A model generated the notes under the pieces. The model worked only from the letters and a program-made list of their open reading frames with translations, was not told the origin of the DNA and made no database searches. Positions 23,779 to 31,434 of a DNA stretch of 40,429 nt are shown here, piece after piece. Both the position numbers and the translations under genes were made by a program. The DNA is taken from contig NZ_JAIUHR010000040.1 of NCBI RefSeq assembly GCF_020165195.1, positions 1 through 40,429 on the forward strand, written 5' to 3'. How positions within the stretch are numbered: the stretch's first letter is position 1; every line of letters starts with the position of its first letter. The DNA comes from Mesorhizobium sp. CA14 (GTDB lineage Bacteria > Pseudomonadota > Alphaproteobacteria > Rhizobiales > Rhizobiaceae).

Positions 23779-24996
23779 TTGAACCTCACCACTGGGCAGA
23801 AGAAAACCGTAATCGCATCGTTCCTCGGCTGGACGCTCGACGCTTTTGATTTCTTCCTTCTGACTTTCCTGCTCACCGATATTGCCGCTGAGTTCCAGAC
23901 CGACGTTCCGGCGGTCTCCAAAGCACTGTTCCTGACGCTGGCGACGCGCTTCATCGGCGCGTTCTTCTTCGGCATGCTTGCCGACAGATACGGCCGCAAG
24001 CCCATCCTGATGCTCAACATCGTGAGCTATTCGGTGATCGGGGCTTTAGCCGCCTTCTCGCCCAACCTCGGCGTATTCCTGGCGCTGCGCGCGCTGTTCG
24101 GCATCGCCATGGGCGGCGAATGGGGCCTGGGCAGCTCGCTCGCCATGGAATCCATTCCGCCGAGCGCGCGCGGCACGGTCTCGGGCATCCTGCAATGCGG
24201 CTATCCGACCGGCTATCTGCTGGCCGCGGTGGTCTACGGGCTGCTTTACGGGCAGAAGATCGGCGACTTCACCTTCGGCTGGCGCGCCATGTTCCTGCTC
24301 AGCTTCCTGCCGGCGCTGGTTGTGCTGTTCATCCGCTCGCATGTGCCGGAATCGCCGGCCTTCGTCGAGGGCCGCGCCCAGACGCGGCCCGGCCTCCTCG
24401 AAACGCTGCGGAAGCACTGGCGCATCGCGCTCTACGCCGTGGTGCTGATGATGTTCTTCAACTTCTTCAGCCATGGCACGCAGGATCTCTATCCGACCTT
24501 CCTGAAGAAGCAGCACGGCTTTGATCCGCACACGGTGAGTTGGATCACCATCGTCGCCAATATCGGCGCCATCGTCGGCGGCCTGGCCTTCGGCGCGCTG
24601 TCGGAGAGGATCGGCCGCATCAACGCCATCACGCTCGCCTGCGTGATCGCCCTGCCGGCAATTCCGCTATGGGCCTACACGACCACGCCCTTCATGCTGG
24701 CAATCGGCGCTTTTATCATGCAGGTCGCGGTACAGGGCGCCTGGGGGGTCATTCCGGTGCATCTCAACGAATTGTCGCCGGGCTCGGTGCGGGCGACGCT
24801 GCCCGGCTTCATCTACCAGGCCGGCAATCTGGCGGCATCCTATGGCGGTCCCTACCAGGCCGGTATCGCCGAAGCGCCGGGAGGCAGCTATGGCTATGCG
24901 CTGGCCCTGTTTGCCGGCGTAGTCGCCGTCTGCATCATCGTCGTCATCCGCTTCAGTCCGGAAAAGCGCGGCCAGGTGATGACCGTGCTCGGCTGA
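23779..24996 (+). CDS. MFS transporter, metabolite:H+ symporter type
   Basis: A 405-residue major facilitator protein with 12 predicted helices. The start is taken as TTG at 23779 because AAGGAGG lies 7-8 bases upstream and the translation then begins with a short NLTTGQKKTVIASFLGWTLD, normal for this branch; the ATG at 23725 would add 18 residues of non-hydrophobic sequence with no ribosome site. MFS motif A is ADRYGRKP; FGIAMGGEWGLGSSLAMESIP is the fourth-helix signature of the metabolite:H+ symporters for organic acids and sialic acid. It could import or export an acidic intermediate of the island. It ends the plus-strand run, 10 bases from the convergent DMT gene. Confidence 0.85.
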   Translation: MNLTTGQKKTVIASFLGWTLDAFDFFLLTFLLTDIAAEFQTDVPAVSKALFLTLATRFIGAFFFGMLADRYGRKPILMLNIVSYSVIGALAAFSPNLGVFLALRALFGIAMGGEWGLGSSLAMESIPPSARGTVSGILQCGYPTGYLLAAVVYGLLYGQKIGDFTFGWRAMFLLSFLPALVVLFIRSHVPESPAFVEGRAQTRPGLLETLRKHWRIALYAVVLMMFFNFFSHGTQDLYPTFLKKQHGFDPHTVSWITIVANIGAIVGGLAFGALSERIGRINAITLACVIALPAIPLWAYTTTPFMLAIGAFIMQVAVQGAWGVIPVHLNELSPGSVRATLPGFIYQAGNLAASYGGPYQAGIAEAPGGSYGYALALFAGVVAVCIIVVIRFSPEKRGQVMTVLG

Positions 24997-25006
24997 GGGT
25001 CTGTTT

Positions 25007-25852
25007 TCAACCCATTCTGAGCGCCGCGACGCCGGCAACAATGCCGAGCGCCGCGGCTGCGCGCCAGACGGTCATCTTCTCGCCCAGCGCCAGCACCGAG
25101 ATCAGCATGGCGAACAGGATCGAGGTCTCGCGCAGCGAGGCGACCGAGGCGATCGGCGCCTTGGTCATTGCCCACATCACGATCCAGTAGGCCGCGCCGC
25201 TGAGAACGCCGGTGAACAGCCCAGCCTTCCAGTCGCGCGCCAGCACCGGAAGCGACTGCGGCCCGCGAAAGAAGATGCACAGCACAAGCGCCCACGTCGC
25301 ATCGCAGACGAACAGCCAGGCGGCGTAGCTCTGCGCGGTTGCCGCGAGCCGCGCGCCGCTGCCGTCGGAGAGCGTGTAGCTGGCGATGAAGATCGAGGTG
25401 CCGAGCGCGAAGCCGACCGCGCGCAGATTGAGCTTCTCCAGATGCGCCCCGCCGCGGAACGACATGACCAGCGTGCCCGCCGACAAAAGCACGATGCCGA
25501 GCATGGCGAATGGCGCCGGGACCTCGCCGACCATGACAATGCCGCCGAGTGCGGAGAGCAGCGGTGCGGTGCCGCGCGCCAGCGGATAGGTCTGGGCGAA
25601 ATCGCCCGCCTTGTAGGCGCCGATCAGGAAGGTCCGGTAGCCCATGTGGAAGATCACCGAGGCGATGATGTAGGGCCAGACCTCGGCCTTTGGCATCTCG
25701 ACGAAGGGAAGCACGAACAGCGCCGCAAAGCCCATGCCGAGCGTCATCAGTGTGATCGACAGGAAGCGGTCGAGATGCACCTTGACCAGCGCGTTCCAGA
25801 TCGCGTGCATGGCCGCCGCCGAAAGCACCGCGAGGAAGACGAACAGTGTCAT
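25007..25852 (-). CDS. EamA/DMT superfamily transporter
   Basis: A 281-residue inner-membrane protein with ten predicted helices in two EamA repeats, the standard layout of drug/metabolite transporters. The start FVFLAVLSAAAMHAIWNALVK has the usual first helix; the repeat boundary with GIVMVGEVPAPFAMLGIVLLSAGTLVM and the C-terminal ALGEKMTVWRAAAALGIVAGVAAL are typical. Exporters of this type move amino acids, nucleosides or unknown metabolites. It is 6 bases downstream of the EEP-fold hydrolase, so the two likely share a transcript. Confidence 0.9.
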   Translation of the reverse strand: MTLFVFLAVLSAAAMHAIWNALVKVHLDRFLSITLMTLGMGFAALFVLPFVEMPKAEVWPYIIASVIFHMGYRTFLIGAYKAGDFAQTYPLARGTAPLLSALGGIVMVGEVPAPFAMLGIVLLSAGTLVMSFRGGAHLEKLNLRAVGFALGTSIFIASYTLSDGSGARLAATAQSYAAWLFVCDATWALVLCIFFRGPQSLPVLARDWKAGLFTGVLSGAAYWIVMWAMTKAPIASVASLRETSILFAMLISVLALGEKMTVWRAAAALGIVAGVAALRMG

Positions 25853-25858
25853 GCTGCT

Positions 25859-26776
25859 TCACCTGCCCGCCAGGCCTGAGGCGACGCCCGGCGTTTCCAA
25901 ATCGATATCCACCCGGAGCGGAAAATGGTCGGAAGCCACCTCGCCGACATCGGCGCTGACCGAACGCACGCGCCCGGCCAGCATGCCGCCGACGAAGCAA
26001 TGATCGAGCCGTCGTTTCGCCAGCCTGCCATCGATGATCTTTTCGTGCGTATGGAAATCCGGCCCGGATTCGCTGGCGACGGCCGCGGCATCAACGAAGC
26101 CATCGATATAGGCAGCCCCGCGATGATAGGGCACATTGCCGACGATACGCCGGTATTCGGCGCTGCCCGGCTCCATGTTGAAGTCGCCCAGCCAGATCGC
26201 CGCCAGCGGGTTTTCCGGTTCCGGCTGGCCGTTCGCCCAGTCGCGCTGCGGTTCGTCGTCGACACCGCTCCAGGGGCCGCCCTCGGCCGGCGCGCGGCGA
26301 TGCTCGGCAAGCAGATAGTCGATCTGCTCCAGCCGCTCTTCGGCCGCGATATGCGCCAGATGCAAGGAAAGCACCCGCACCGGTCCCGCCGGCGTGCGGA
26401 TCATGCACTCCAGCGCCGCATTGCGGGTGTTGAGCGGCCTAAGCGTTCGCCGCAGCGGCAACGTGTGCAGCCGCGACCAGACGATCGGCAGCTTGGACAG
26501 CACCATCGTGCCGAACTGCCGCCTGCGGTTGACGATGCGGCCGCCCCGCTTCTCGCTGGCATCCATATCGAAGGCTGGGCCGTAGGCCCAGTAATAGTCG
26601 GCCAGCAAGCTGGACAGGATCTCGGGCTGGTCGTCCTCATTGGTGCGAGGCCAATGCCGCTCCACCTCCTGCAACGCGATGATGTCGGCGCCCTCCACCA
26701 GCCTGGCACAGCGGCTGAGATCGTAGCGCCCGTCGCTGCCGTAGCCGTACTGAATGTTGTAGCTGATCAGCTTCAT
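25859..26776 (-). CDS. Endonuclease/exonuclease/phosphatase (EEP) family hydrolase
   Basis: A 305-residue metal-dependent phosphoesterase with all EEP motifs: SYNIQYG at the N-terminus, ALQEVERHW with the metal-binding Glu, LSLHLAHI, the catalytic LGDFNMEPGS, RRLDHCFV and the terminal ASDHFPLRVDI with the Asp-His pair. Members hydrolyse DNA, RNA ends, sphingomyelin or inositol phosphates; sequence alone does not choose, but no signal peptide is evident, so a cytoplasmic substrate is likely. It is followed after 6 bases by the DMT gene. Upstream lies copy 3 of the palindromic repeat. Confidence 0.92.
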   Translation of the reverse strand: MKLISYNIQYGYGSDGRYDLSRCARLVEGADIIALQEVERHWPRTNEDDQPEILSSLLADYYWAYGPAFDMDASEKRGGRIVNRRRQFGTMVLSKLPIVWSRLHTLPLRRTLRPLNTRNAALECMIRTPAGPVRVLSLHLAHIAAEERLEQIDYLLAEHRRAPAEGGPWSGVDDEPQRDWANGQPEPENPLAAIWLGDFNMEPGSAEYRRIVGNVPYHRGAAYIDGFVDAAAVASESGPDFHTHEKIIDGRLAKRRLDHCFVGGMLAGRVRSVSADVGEVASDHFPLRVDIDLETPGVASGLAGR

Positions 26777-26811
26777 TGATTAACCGGCTTACTTCTGGTG
26801 ATCGCAGTAGC

Positions 26812-26878
26812 GCAATTCCAGGAAAAATGTGAGCGGTAAAGTTGGGCGCCTTCGCCGTAACCTTCCGTCGGGAATTGC
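26812..26878. repeat. Palindromic intergenic repeat, copy 3, with internal insert
   Basis: The outer octamers GCAATTCC (26812) and GGAATTGC (26871-26878) match copies 1 and 2, but this copy is 67 bp long because about 23 bp, including the mini-hairpin GGCGCCTTCGCC, replaces the usual loop. It separates the antiporter gene from the EEP gene and could fold on either transcript. Confidence 0.8.
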
Positions 26879-26879
26879 T

Positions 26880-28433
26880 CTAATAGGTCGTCAGCGGCTG
26901 GAAGCTTCCGGCAGGCGACGCCGCCAGTTCCGACCAGTCGATCTCCTCTTCCAGCCGGTGGTAGGCCTCGTCGCCGATCGTACCGTTGCTGCGCAGTTCC
27001 TCCAGCGTGTCGCGCTGCCGCTTGATGGCGTAAAGGCGCAACCGGTCGTATTCCGTCGCGGCTTGCGCGTCGTCGGGATTTTCGGCGATCCGGCGTTGCG
27101 CCTCATATTGTTCGCGCACGACCGCGGCGGCGGACGAGGTTTTGCGGCTCAGCACGTCGAGCGCGGCCTGCATGATAGCCACCCGCGCCTCGGCCACCTC
27201 GCGGTCAATCGAAGTATCGCGCGGAAAATTGAGCCAGCGCAGCAGAGCCTTCAGGCTCATGCCCTGCAGCACCAGCGTGCCGAGCACGACCGCGAAAGCG
27301 GCAAGCACGATCGGGTCACGCCCGGGAAAGCCGGCCGGCAAGGCAACGGCGGCGACCAGCGTCACCAGCCCGCGCATGCCGCACCAGCCGACAAGCACGG
27401 CGCCGGCGAACGTAGGCGCATCCTTCTTTTTTTCCTCGCTGTCGTTGCGGGCAAACCATCGGATGACCGCGACGTATCCCGCCACCCAGACGAGGCGTGC
27501 CACGATAACGACGGCAAAAACTGTCGCCGCGAAGAGAAAGGCCTCGCCTTGCCCATCGCCGGCAAGCCGGCCGATGATCGACCGGGCCTGCAGGCCCATC
27601 AGCACGAACGCCAGCACGTTGAGCACGAACACTGCCGATTCCCAGACCGAATAGGCGCTGACGCGGCGTCTCGCCGACATCCGGCGTGGCCCGGTGCGCG
27701 CGATGGTGATGGCATAGACGACGATGGTGATGATGGCGGAAAGGCCGAGCCTGTCGGCAATGATCCAGACAGCAAAGGTTCCGGCGAACTGCACCACGGT
27801 GCTGCTTGCCGCATCCTCGATGCGCGTCAGCGTGAGCAGCGACGCCCGGCCGAACAGGTAGCCCGCCACGACGCTGCCGACGGTTGCAAGCAGGATAAGG
27901 GGCACCGCGTCTTTGAGCATGAGCGTGCCGATCGCTGCCGAAACCGATATCCGGTAGATCAACAACGCCGTGGCATCGTTGAGCAGGCTCTCGCCCTGCA
28001 GGATGGCTGTAATGCGGTGCGGCACCTTGAACTGGCTGAGCACCGCGCTTGCCGCCACCGCGTCCGGCGGCGCGACGATGGCGCCGAGTGCTATCGCCGC
28101 CGCGATCGGCAGGCCGGCCATCTTCCAGCCCACAAAGGCAACCACCACGGTGGTGAAGACGACCGCGCCAAGCGCCAGCAGGGCAAGTGACAGCCGGTAC
28201 CGCTTCAGGTCGCGCAACGACGTGTCATAGGCGGCGTCGAGCAGCACCGGCGCGATGAACAGCGCAAGCGCCAGTTCCGGATCGATCTCGATCACCGGCG
28301 CGCCCGGCACGAACGCAAGCCCAACCCCGGCAAGCGCCAGCAGCGACGGATAAGGAATCTCCAGCCGCCGGGACAGCGCCGTCAGCGCGACGGCGATCAG
28401 CAGCAGGACAAGGGTGAGTTCGAACAGCGCCAT
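26880..28433 (-). CDS. CPA1-family Na+/H+ antiporter (NhaP type)
   Basis: A 517-residue monovalent cation:proton antiporter with about 12 helices and a soluble C-terminal domain of around 120 residues. Typical CPA1 motifs are APVLLDAAYDTSLRDLKRY, GAIVAPPDAVAASAVLSQF with the ion-binding Asp, and the signature QGESLLNDATALLIYRI with the conserved Asn-Asp. It exchanges Na+, K+ or Li+ for H+ at the inner membrane and helps pH and salt tolerance. The cytoplasmic tail contains charged helices (REQYEAQRRIAENPDDAQAA) of the kind that sense pH or form dimers. It stands alone between two repeat elements. Confidence 0.94.
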   Translation of the reverse strand: MALFELTLVLLLIAVALTALSRRLEIPYPSLLALAGVGLAFVPGAPVIEIDPELALALFIAPVLLDAAYDTSLRDLKRYRLSLALLALGAVVFTTVVVAFVGWKMAGLPIAAAIALGAIVAPPDAVAASAVLSQFKVPHRITAILQGESLLNDATALLIYRISVSAAIGTLMLKDAVPLILLATVGSVVAGYLFGRASLLTLTRIEDAASSTVVQFAGTFAVWIIADRLGLSAIITIVVYAITIARTGPRRMSARRRVSAYSVWESAVFVLNVLAFVLMGLQARSIIGRLAGDGQGEAFLFAATVFAVVIVARLVWVAGYVAVIRWFARNDSEEKKKDAPTFAGAVLVGWCGMRGLVTLVAAVALPAGFPGRDPIVLAAFAVVLGTLVLQGMSLKALLRWLNFPRDTSIDREVAEARVAIMQAALDVLSRKTSSAAAVVREQYEAQRRIAENPDDAQAATEYDRLRLYAIKRQRDTLEELRSNGTIGDEAYHRLEEEIDWSELAASPAGSFQPLTTY

Positions 28434-28473
28434 GGCTCATCGTAGCGATGGAACCAGGCGTTTGGCACTGCAA

Positions 28474-28575
28474 AAGTGATGGTGAATGGTGAATGGTGAA
28501 TGGGTATCATCAGAAGATCTCGAGCACGTAAAGTGCTGATCGCTATTCACCATTTACTATTCACCATTCACTCTT
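28474..28575. repeat. Long inverted repeat built from GGTGAAT tandem units
   Basis: The left arm (28474-28508) contains GTGAATGGTGAATGGTGAATGG units and the right arm (28540-28575) contains their complement with three mismatches; a central GCACGTAAAGTGC forms the tip. About 35 bp can pair. The element lies immediately after the ABC ATPase stop on the minus strand and about 40 bases ahead of the antiporter ATG, so in the minus-strand transcript it can act as a terminator-like structure separating the two genes. Confidence 0.8.
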
Positions 28576-28578
28576 TCC

Positions 28579-29643
28579 CTAGTGCAAAACCAGCATATCA
28601 CCCGACGAGAAGGAAATGTCCGCCTTGTCGCCTACGGCAGGGGGCGGTGTCGCCGAGTTGTTGAAGGTGTCTAGCGATACCGAGTTGCCGCCGATGCCGA
28701 CGCGCACCCGGATGACTGAGCCGAGGAAATGCACTTCGGCGATCTCGCCCGACAGGCTGGTGTCGTGGCCGGGCTGCCGCGCCAGCGAGATGGCCTCCGG
28801 CCGCAGCGCCAGCGACAGCGTATCGCCGGACTTCGAACCGTTGAGCTTGCCTTTCAGCGAGACTTCCTGCGAGTTGACCTGCACCTTGCCGGACGCGGCG
28901 TCGGTGACCTTGCCCTCCAGCACGTTGAGCGTGCCGACGAAATTGGCGACGAATTTGGTCGCCGGCCGGTTGTAGATCTCGAACGGCGTGCCGACCTGCT
29001 CGGCCTTTCCGCCATACATCACCGCGATGCGGTCGGAGATCGACAACGCCTCTTCCTGGTCATGCGTGACGAAGATGGTGGTGATGCCGAGCTTCTTCTG
29101 GATCGAGCGGATTTCCTCGCGCAGCGACACGCGCACCTTGGCATCGAGTGCCGACAGCGGCTCGTCGAGCAAAAGCAGTTTGGGTTTGGGGGCAATCGCC
29201 CGCGCGAGCGCGATGCGCTGCTGCTGGCCGCCGGAAAGCTGGTAGGGATAGCGGTCGGCCATCTGCGGCAGCTTGATCATGTCGAGCATCTCGGCGACCC
29301 GCCTGTCGGCATCCGCCTTGGGCATGCCAGCCACTTTGAGACCAAAGGCGATGTTCTGCCCCACCGTCAGGTTCGGGAACAGCGCATAGGCCTGGAACAC
29401 CATGCCGATATTGCGCTGGTTGGGCTTCAGCCTAGTGATGTCCTTGCCGCCGACCACGATCTTGCCGGCCGAAGGCTCCTCGAAACCGGCGACCATGCGC
29501 AGCACCGTCGTCTTGCCACAGCCGGACGGGCCAAGAAAGGAGACGAACTCCCCCGGCGCGACATCAAGATTGAAGTCCTCGACCACTGTTGTGGCGCCGA
29601 AGGATTTTCGCACATGCTGGATGGAGAGGAACGGCTCGGCCAT
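28579..29643 (-). CDS. ABC transporter ATPase (PotA/FbpC type)
   Basis: A 354-residue ATPase that drives the transporter of the next three genes. Walker A GPSGCGKTT is at 38-46, the Q-loop lies in MVFQAYALFPNLTV, the signature is LSGGQQQRIALARAI, Walker B is LLLLDEPLSALDAKV, and the H-loop FVTHDQEEAL follows. The C-terminal TOBE domain (FVANFVGTLNVLEG, then LRPEAI) is of the spermidine/putrescine-iron-phosphonate class. It is last of the four minus-strand transporter genes, starting 28 bases after the second permease. The long inverted repeat at 28474-28575 lies just past its stop. Confidence 0.95.
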   Translation of the reverse strand: MAEPFLSIQHVRKSFGATTVVEDFNLDVAPGEFVSFLGPSGCGKTTVLRMVAGFEEPSAGKIVVGGKDITRLKPNQRNIGMVFQAYALFPNLTVGQNIAFGLKVAGMPKADADRRVAEMLDMIKLPQMADRYPYQLSGGQQQRIALARAIAPKPKLLLLDEPLSALDAKVRVSLREEIRSIQKKLGITTIFVTHDQEEALSISDRIAVMYGGKAEQVGTPFEIYNRPATKFVANFVGTLNVLEGKVTDAASGKVQVNSQEVSLKGKLNGSKSGDTLSLALRPEAISLARQPGHDTSLSGEIAEVHFLGSVIRVRVGIGGNSVSLDTFNNSATPPPAVGDKADISFSSGDMLVLH

Positions 29644-29671
29644 GGTTTTTCTTTCGATCGGTACTTTTCGC

Positions 29672-30472
29672 TCAATTCGGGCGGTTCGCCGATTTCGGCG
29701 CGAAACGAGACAGGATCTGGATCAGGGACATGCAGCCCCAGGTTATCGCGAAGGCGATGATGGACAGCGCGGCCGGTTCGTAGGCGCGATTGGCCACAAG
29801 GTTCTGCAGATACGGACCAAAGGCAGGGCGATTGAGCAGACTGGCCATGGTGAATTCGCCAATGACGATGGCGAAGGTGAGAAACGCGCCCGACAATACC
29901 GCGATCAGCACATTGGGCAGAATAACCCGAGTGATGATCGTACCCCAGCCTGCCCCCAGAATCTGCGCGGCCTCCGTCAGCGTGCGTACGTCGATGGTGC
30001 GAAGACCGGTGTCCACGGCCCGGTACATATAGGGCAGCGCGAGCGCCGCGTAGCCGATGACCAGCAGCGCGTTCGCTCCCAAATTCGACCCGAGAAACGG
30101 CAGCGGCGAATTCGAGCCATACATTCTGATATAGCCGAAAACGATGACGATGGCTGGGATAACCAACGGCAACAAGGTGATGAACTCAACCACCGGGCGC
30201 AGTTGGGGCAGGCGCAGGCGGATCCAATAGGCGGTTGGCACCACGATCAGCACACCCAGGAGAATCGTGAAGATGGCGACGACCACGGAAAATATGAACG
30301 TCGCCTGGAACTGGCTGTCGCCCAGCACAACCTTGTACGCATCGAAGGAATAGACACCGCGCCGCATGCGCAGCGAGAACTCGACTGTCGCGATCAGCGG
30401 TATGAAGAAATAGGCCGCGCCGAGGATGAAGACGGCCCAGGCCCAGAACTTGCCAGCCTTCATTTGAGCCAC
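29672..30472 (-). CDS. ABC transporter permease 2 (PotC type)
   Basis: A 266-residue permease with six predicted helices. The N-terminus WAWAVFILGAAYFFIPLIATVEFSL is the typical first helix. The EAA loop is TLTEAAQILGAGWGTIITRVILPNVL at about residues 160-185. It forms a heterodimer with permease 1, whose 3' end overlaps this gene by 13 bases. The organisation matches transporters for polyamines, 2-aminoethylphosphonate and ferric iron. Confidence 0.93.
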   Translation of the reverse strand: MAQMKAGKFWAWAVFILGAAYFFIPLIATVEFSLRMRRGVYSFDAYKVVLGDSQFQATFIFSVVVAIFTILLGVLIVVPTAYWIRLRLPQLRPVVEFITLLPLVIPAIVIVFGYIRMYGSNSPLPFLGSNLGANALLVIGYAALALPYMYRAVDTGLRTIDVRTLTEAAQILGAGWGTIITRVILPNVLIAVLSGAFLTFAIVIGEFTMASLLNRPAFGPYLQNLVANRAYEPAALSIIAFAITWGCMSLIQILSRFAPKSANRPN

Positions 30473-31374
30473 CTCTCCGAGCGGGTCCGGAACCAGATGT
30501 AGAAGATGTTGGCAAGCCCGGTGATGAAGATCATGCCGAAGGCGATCGCATAGCCGAGATGGGCGTTGTGCAGCACGTCGCCGCGGATCTGCGCATAGAG
30601 CAGGATCGGAACGATGTTAAGCGACGAGCCGGTCAGCGCATAGGCGGTTGCGATTGCTCCGAATGCATTGGCGAAGAGCAGGATGACGGTGCCCAGGAAG
30701 CTCGGCCAAAGCACCGGAATGACCACCATGCGCCAATATTGCGCCTGGGTGGCGCCGAGCGTGGCGGCGGCCTCGCCCCATTCCCGTTTCAGCCCGTCGA
30801 TCGCCGGCACGATGATGACCACCATCAGCGGAATCTGGAAATAGACATAGGTGATCGTCAGACCCCAGAACGATAGCAGGTTGAAGCCATGCGCGTAGAG
30901 GTTCAGGCCGACCAGCGTGTTGAGCAAGACAGTGACGAGACCGAGCCGCCCAAGCGTCGCGATGAAAGCAAACGCGAGCGGCACGCCGGCGAAATTGGAT
31001 GCGACGCCCGAGAAGGTCAGTGTCGCTGAACGTATCCAGTCGGGCAGCCCGCCGCGCACGATGGCGATGGCGATGGCAAGGCCGGCGAAGGCGCCGATCA
31101 GTGATGACGCAAGGCTGACCTTTATTGATATCCAATAAGCCGCAACGATGTTGGCCGAAAAGAGCGCGACGATGTTTGCGAAGGTGAATTCGCCTGCCTC
31201 GTTCTGGAAAGCGCCCAGCATCAGATAGAGCGTGGGCAGGATCAGGAACATCACGGCGAAGATGAAGAAAGGCGTAACGCCAAGCCACTGCGTCGGCAGC
31301 CTCAGGCTCCGAGCCTCGGCCGGCGGCGCGGTCTTTCCCGCAATGGCCTTGTTGGAGAGCGAGAGATCGGTCAT
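30460..31374 (-). CDS. ABC transporter permease 1 (PotB type)
   Basis: A 304-residue permease with an N-terminal cytoplasmic stretch of about 30 residues and six predicted helices. The EAA loop reads EWGEAAATLGATQAQYWRMVVIPVLWPS at about residues 195-222. The C-terminus WFRTRSERWLK is cytoplasmic. Its 3' end overlaps the next permease's start by 13 bases, indicating translational coupling, and it is separated from the binding-protein gene by 60 bases that hold a strong hairpin (31399-31423). Confidence 0.93.
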   Translation of the reverse strand: MTDLSLSNKAIAGKTAPPAEARSLRLPTQWLGVTPFFIFAVMFLILPTLYLMLGAFQNEAGEFTFANIVALFSANIVAAYWISIKVSLASSLIGAFAGLAIAIAIVRGGLPDWIRSATLTFSGVASNFAGVPLAFAFIATLGRLGLVTVLLNTLVGLNLYAHGFNLLSFWGLTITYVYFQIPLMVVIIVPAIDGLKREWGEAAATLGATQAQYWRMVVIPVLWPSFLGTVILLFANAFGAIATAYALTGSSLNIVPILLYAQIRGDVLHNAHLGYAIAFGMIFITGLANIFYIWFRTRSERWLK

Positions 31375-31398
31375 GCGCCGGTTACCGTTCTGAAAATA

Positions 31399-31423
31399 GG
31401 CCGGGCGGCCAGGCCGCCCGGCC
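31399..31423 (-). promoter_or_regulatory. GC hairpin between binding protein and permease genes
   Basis: GGCCGGGCGGCC (31399-31410), a single A and GGCCGCCCGGCC (31412-31423) form an odd palindrome that can fold with a stem of about 10 bp and a 5-nt loop, 11 bases after the binding-protein stop. No T-run follows. Like 16097-16120 it lies exactly between binding protein and first permease. Confidence 0.7.
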
Positions 31424-31434
31424 GATATCGCCTG

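Noticed and set aside
26829..28190. 453-codon plus-strand frame opposite the antiporter gene
   Set aside because: Histidine/arginine/glutamine-rich antisense translation typical of GC-rich genes; the minus-strand product is a complete CPA1 antiporter.
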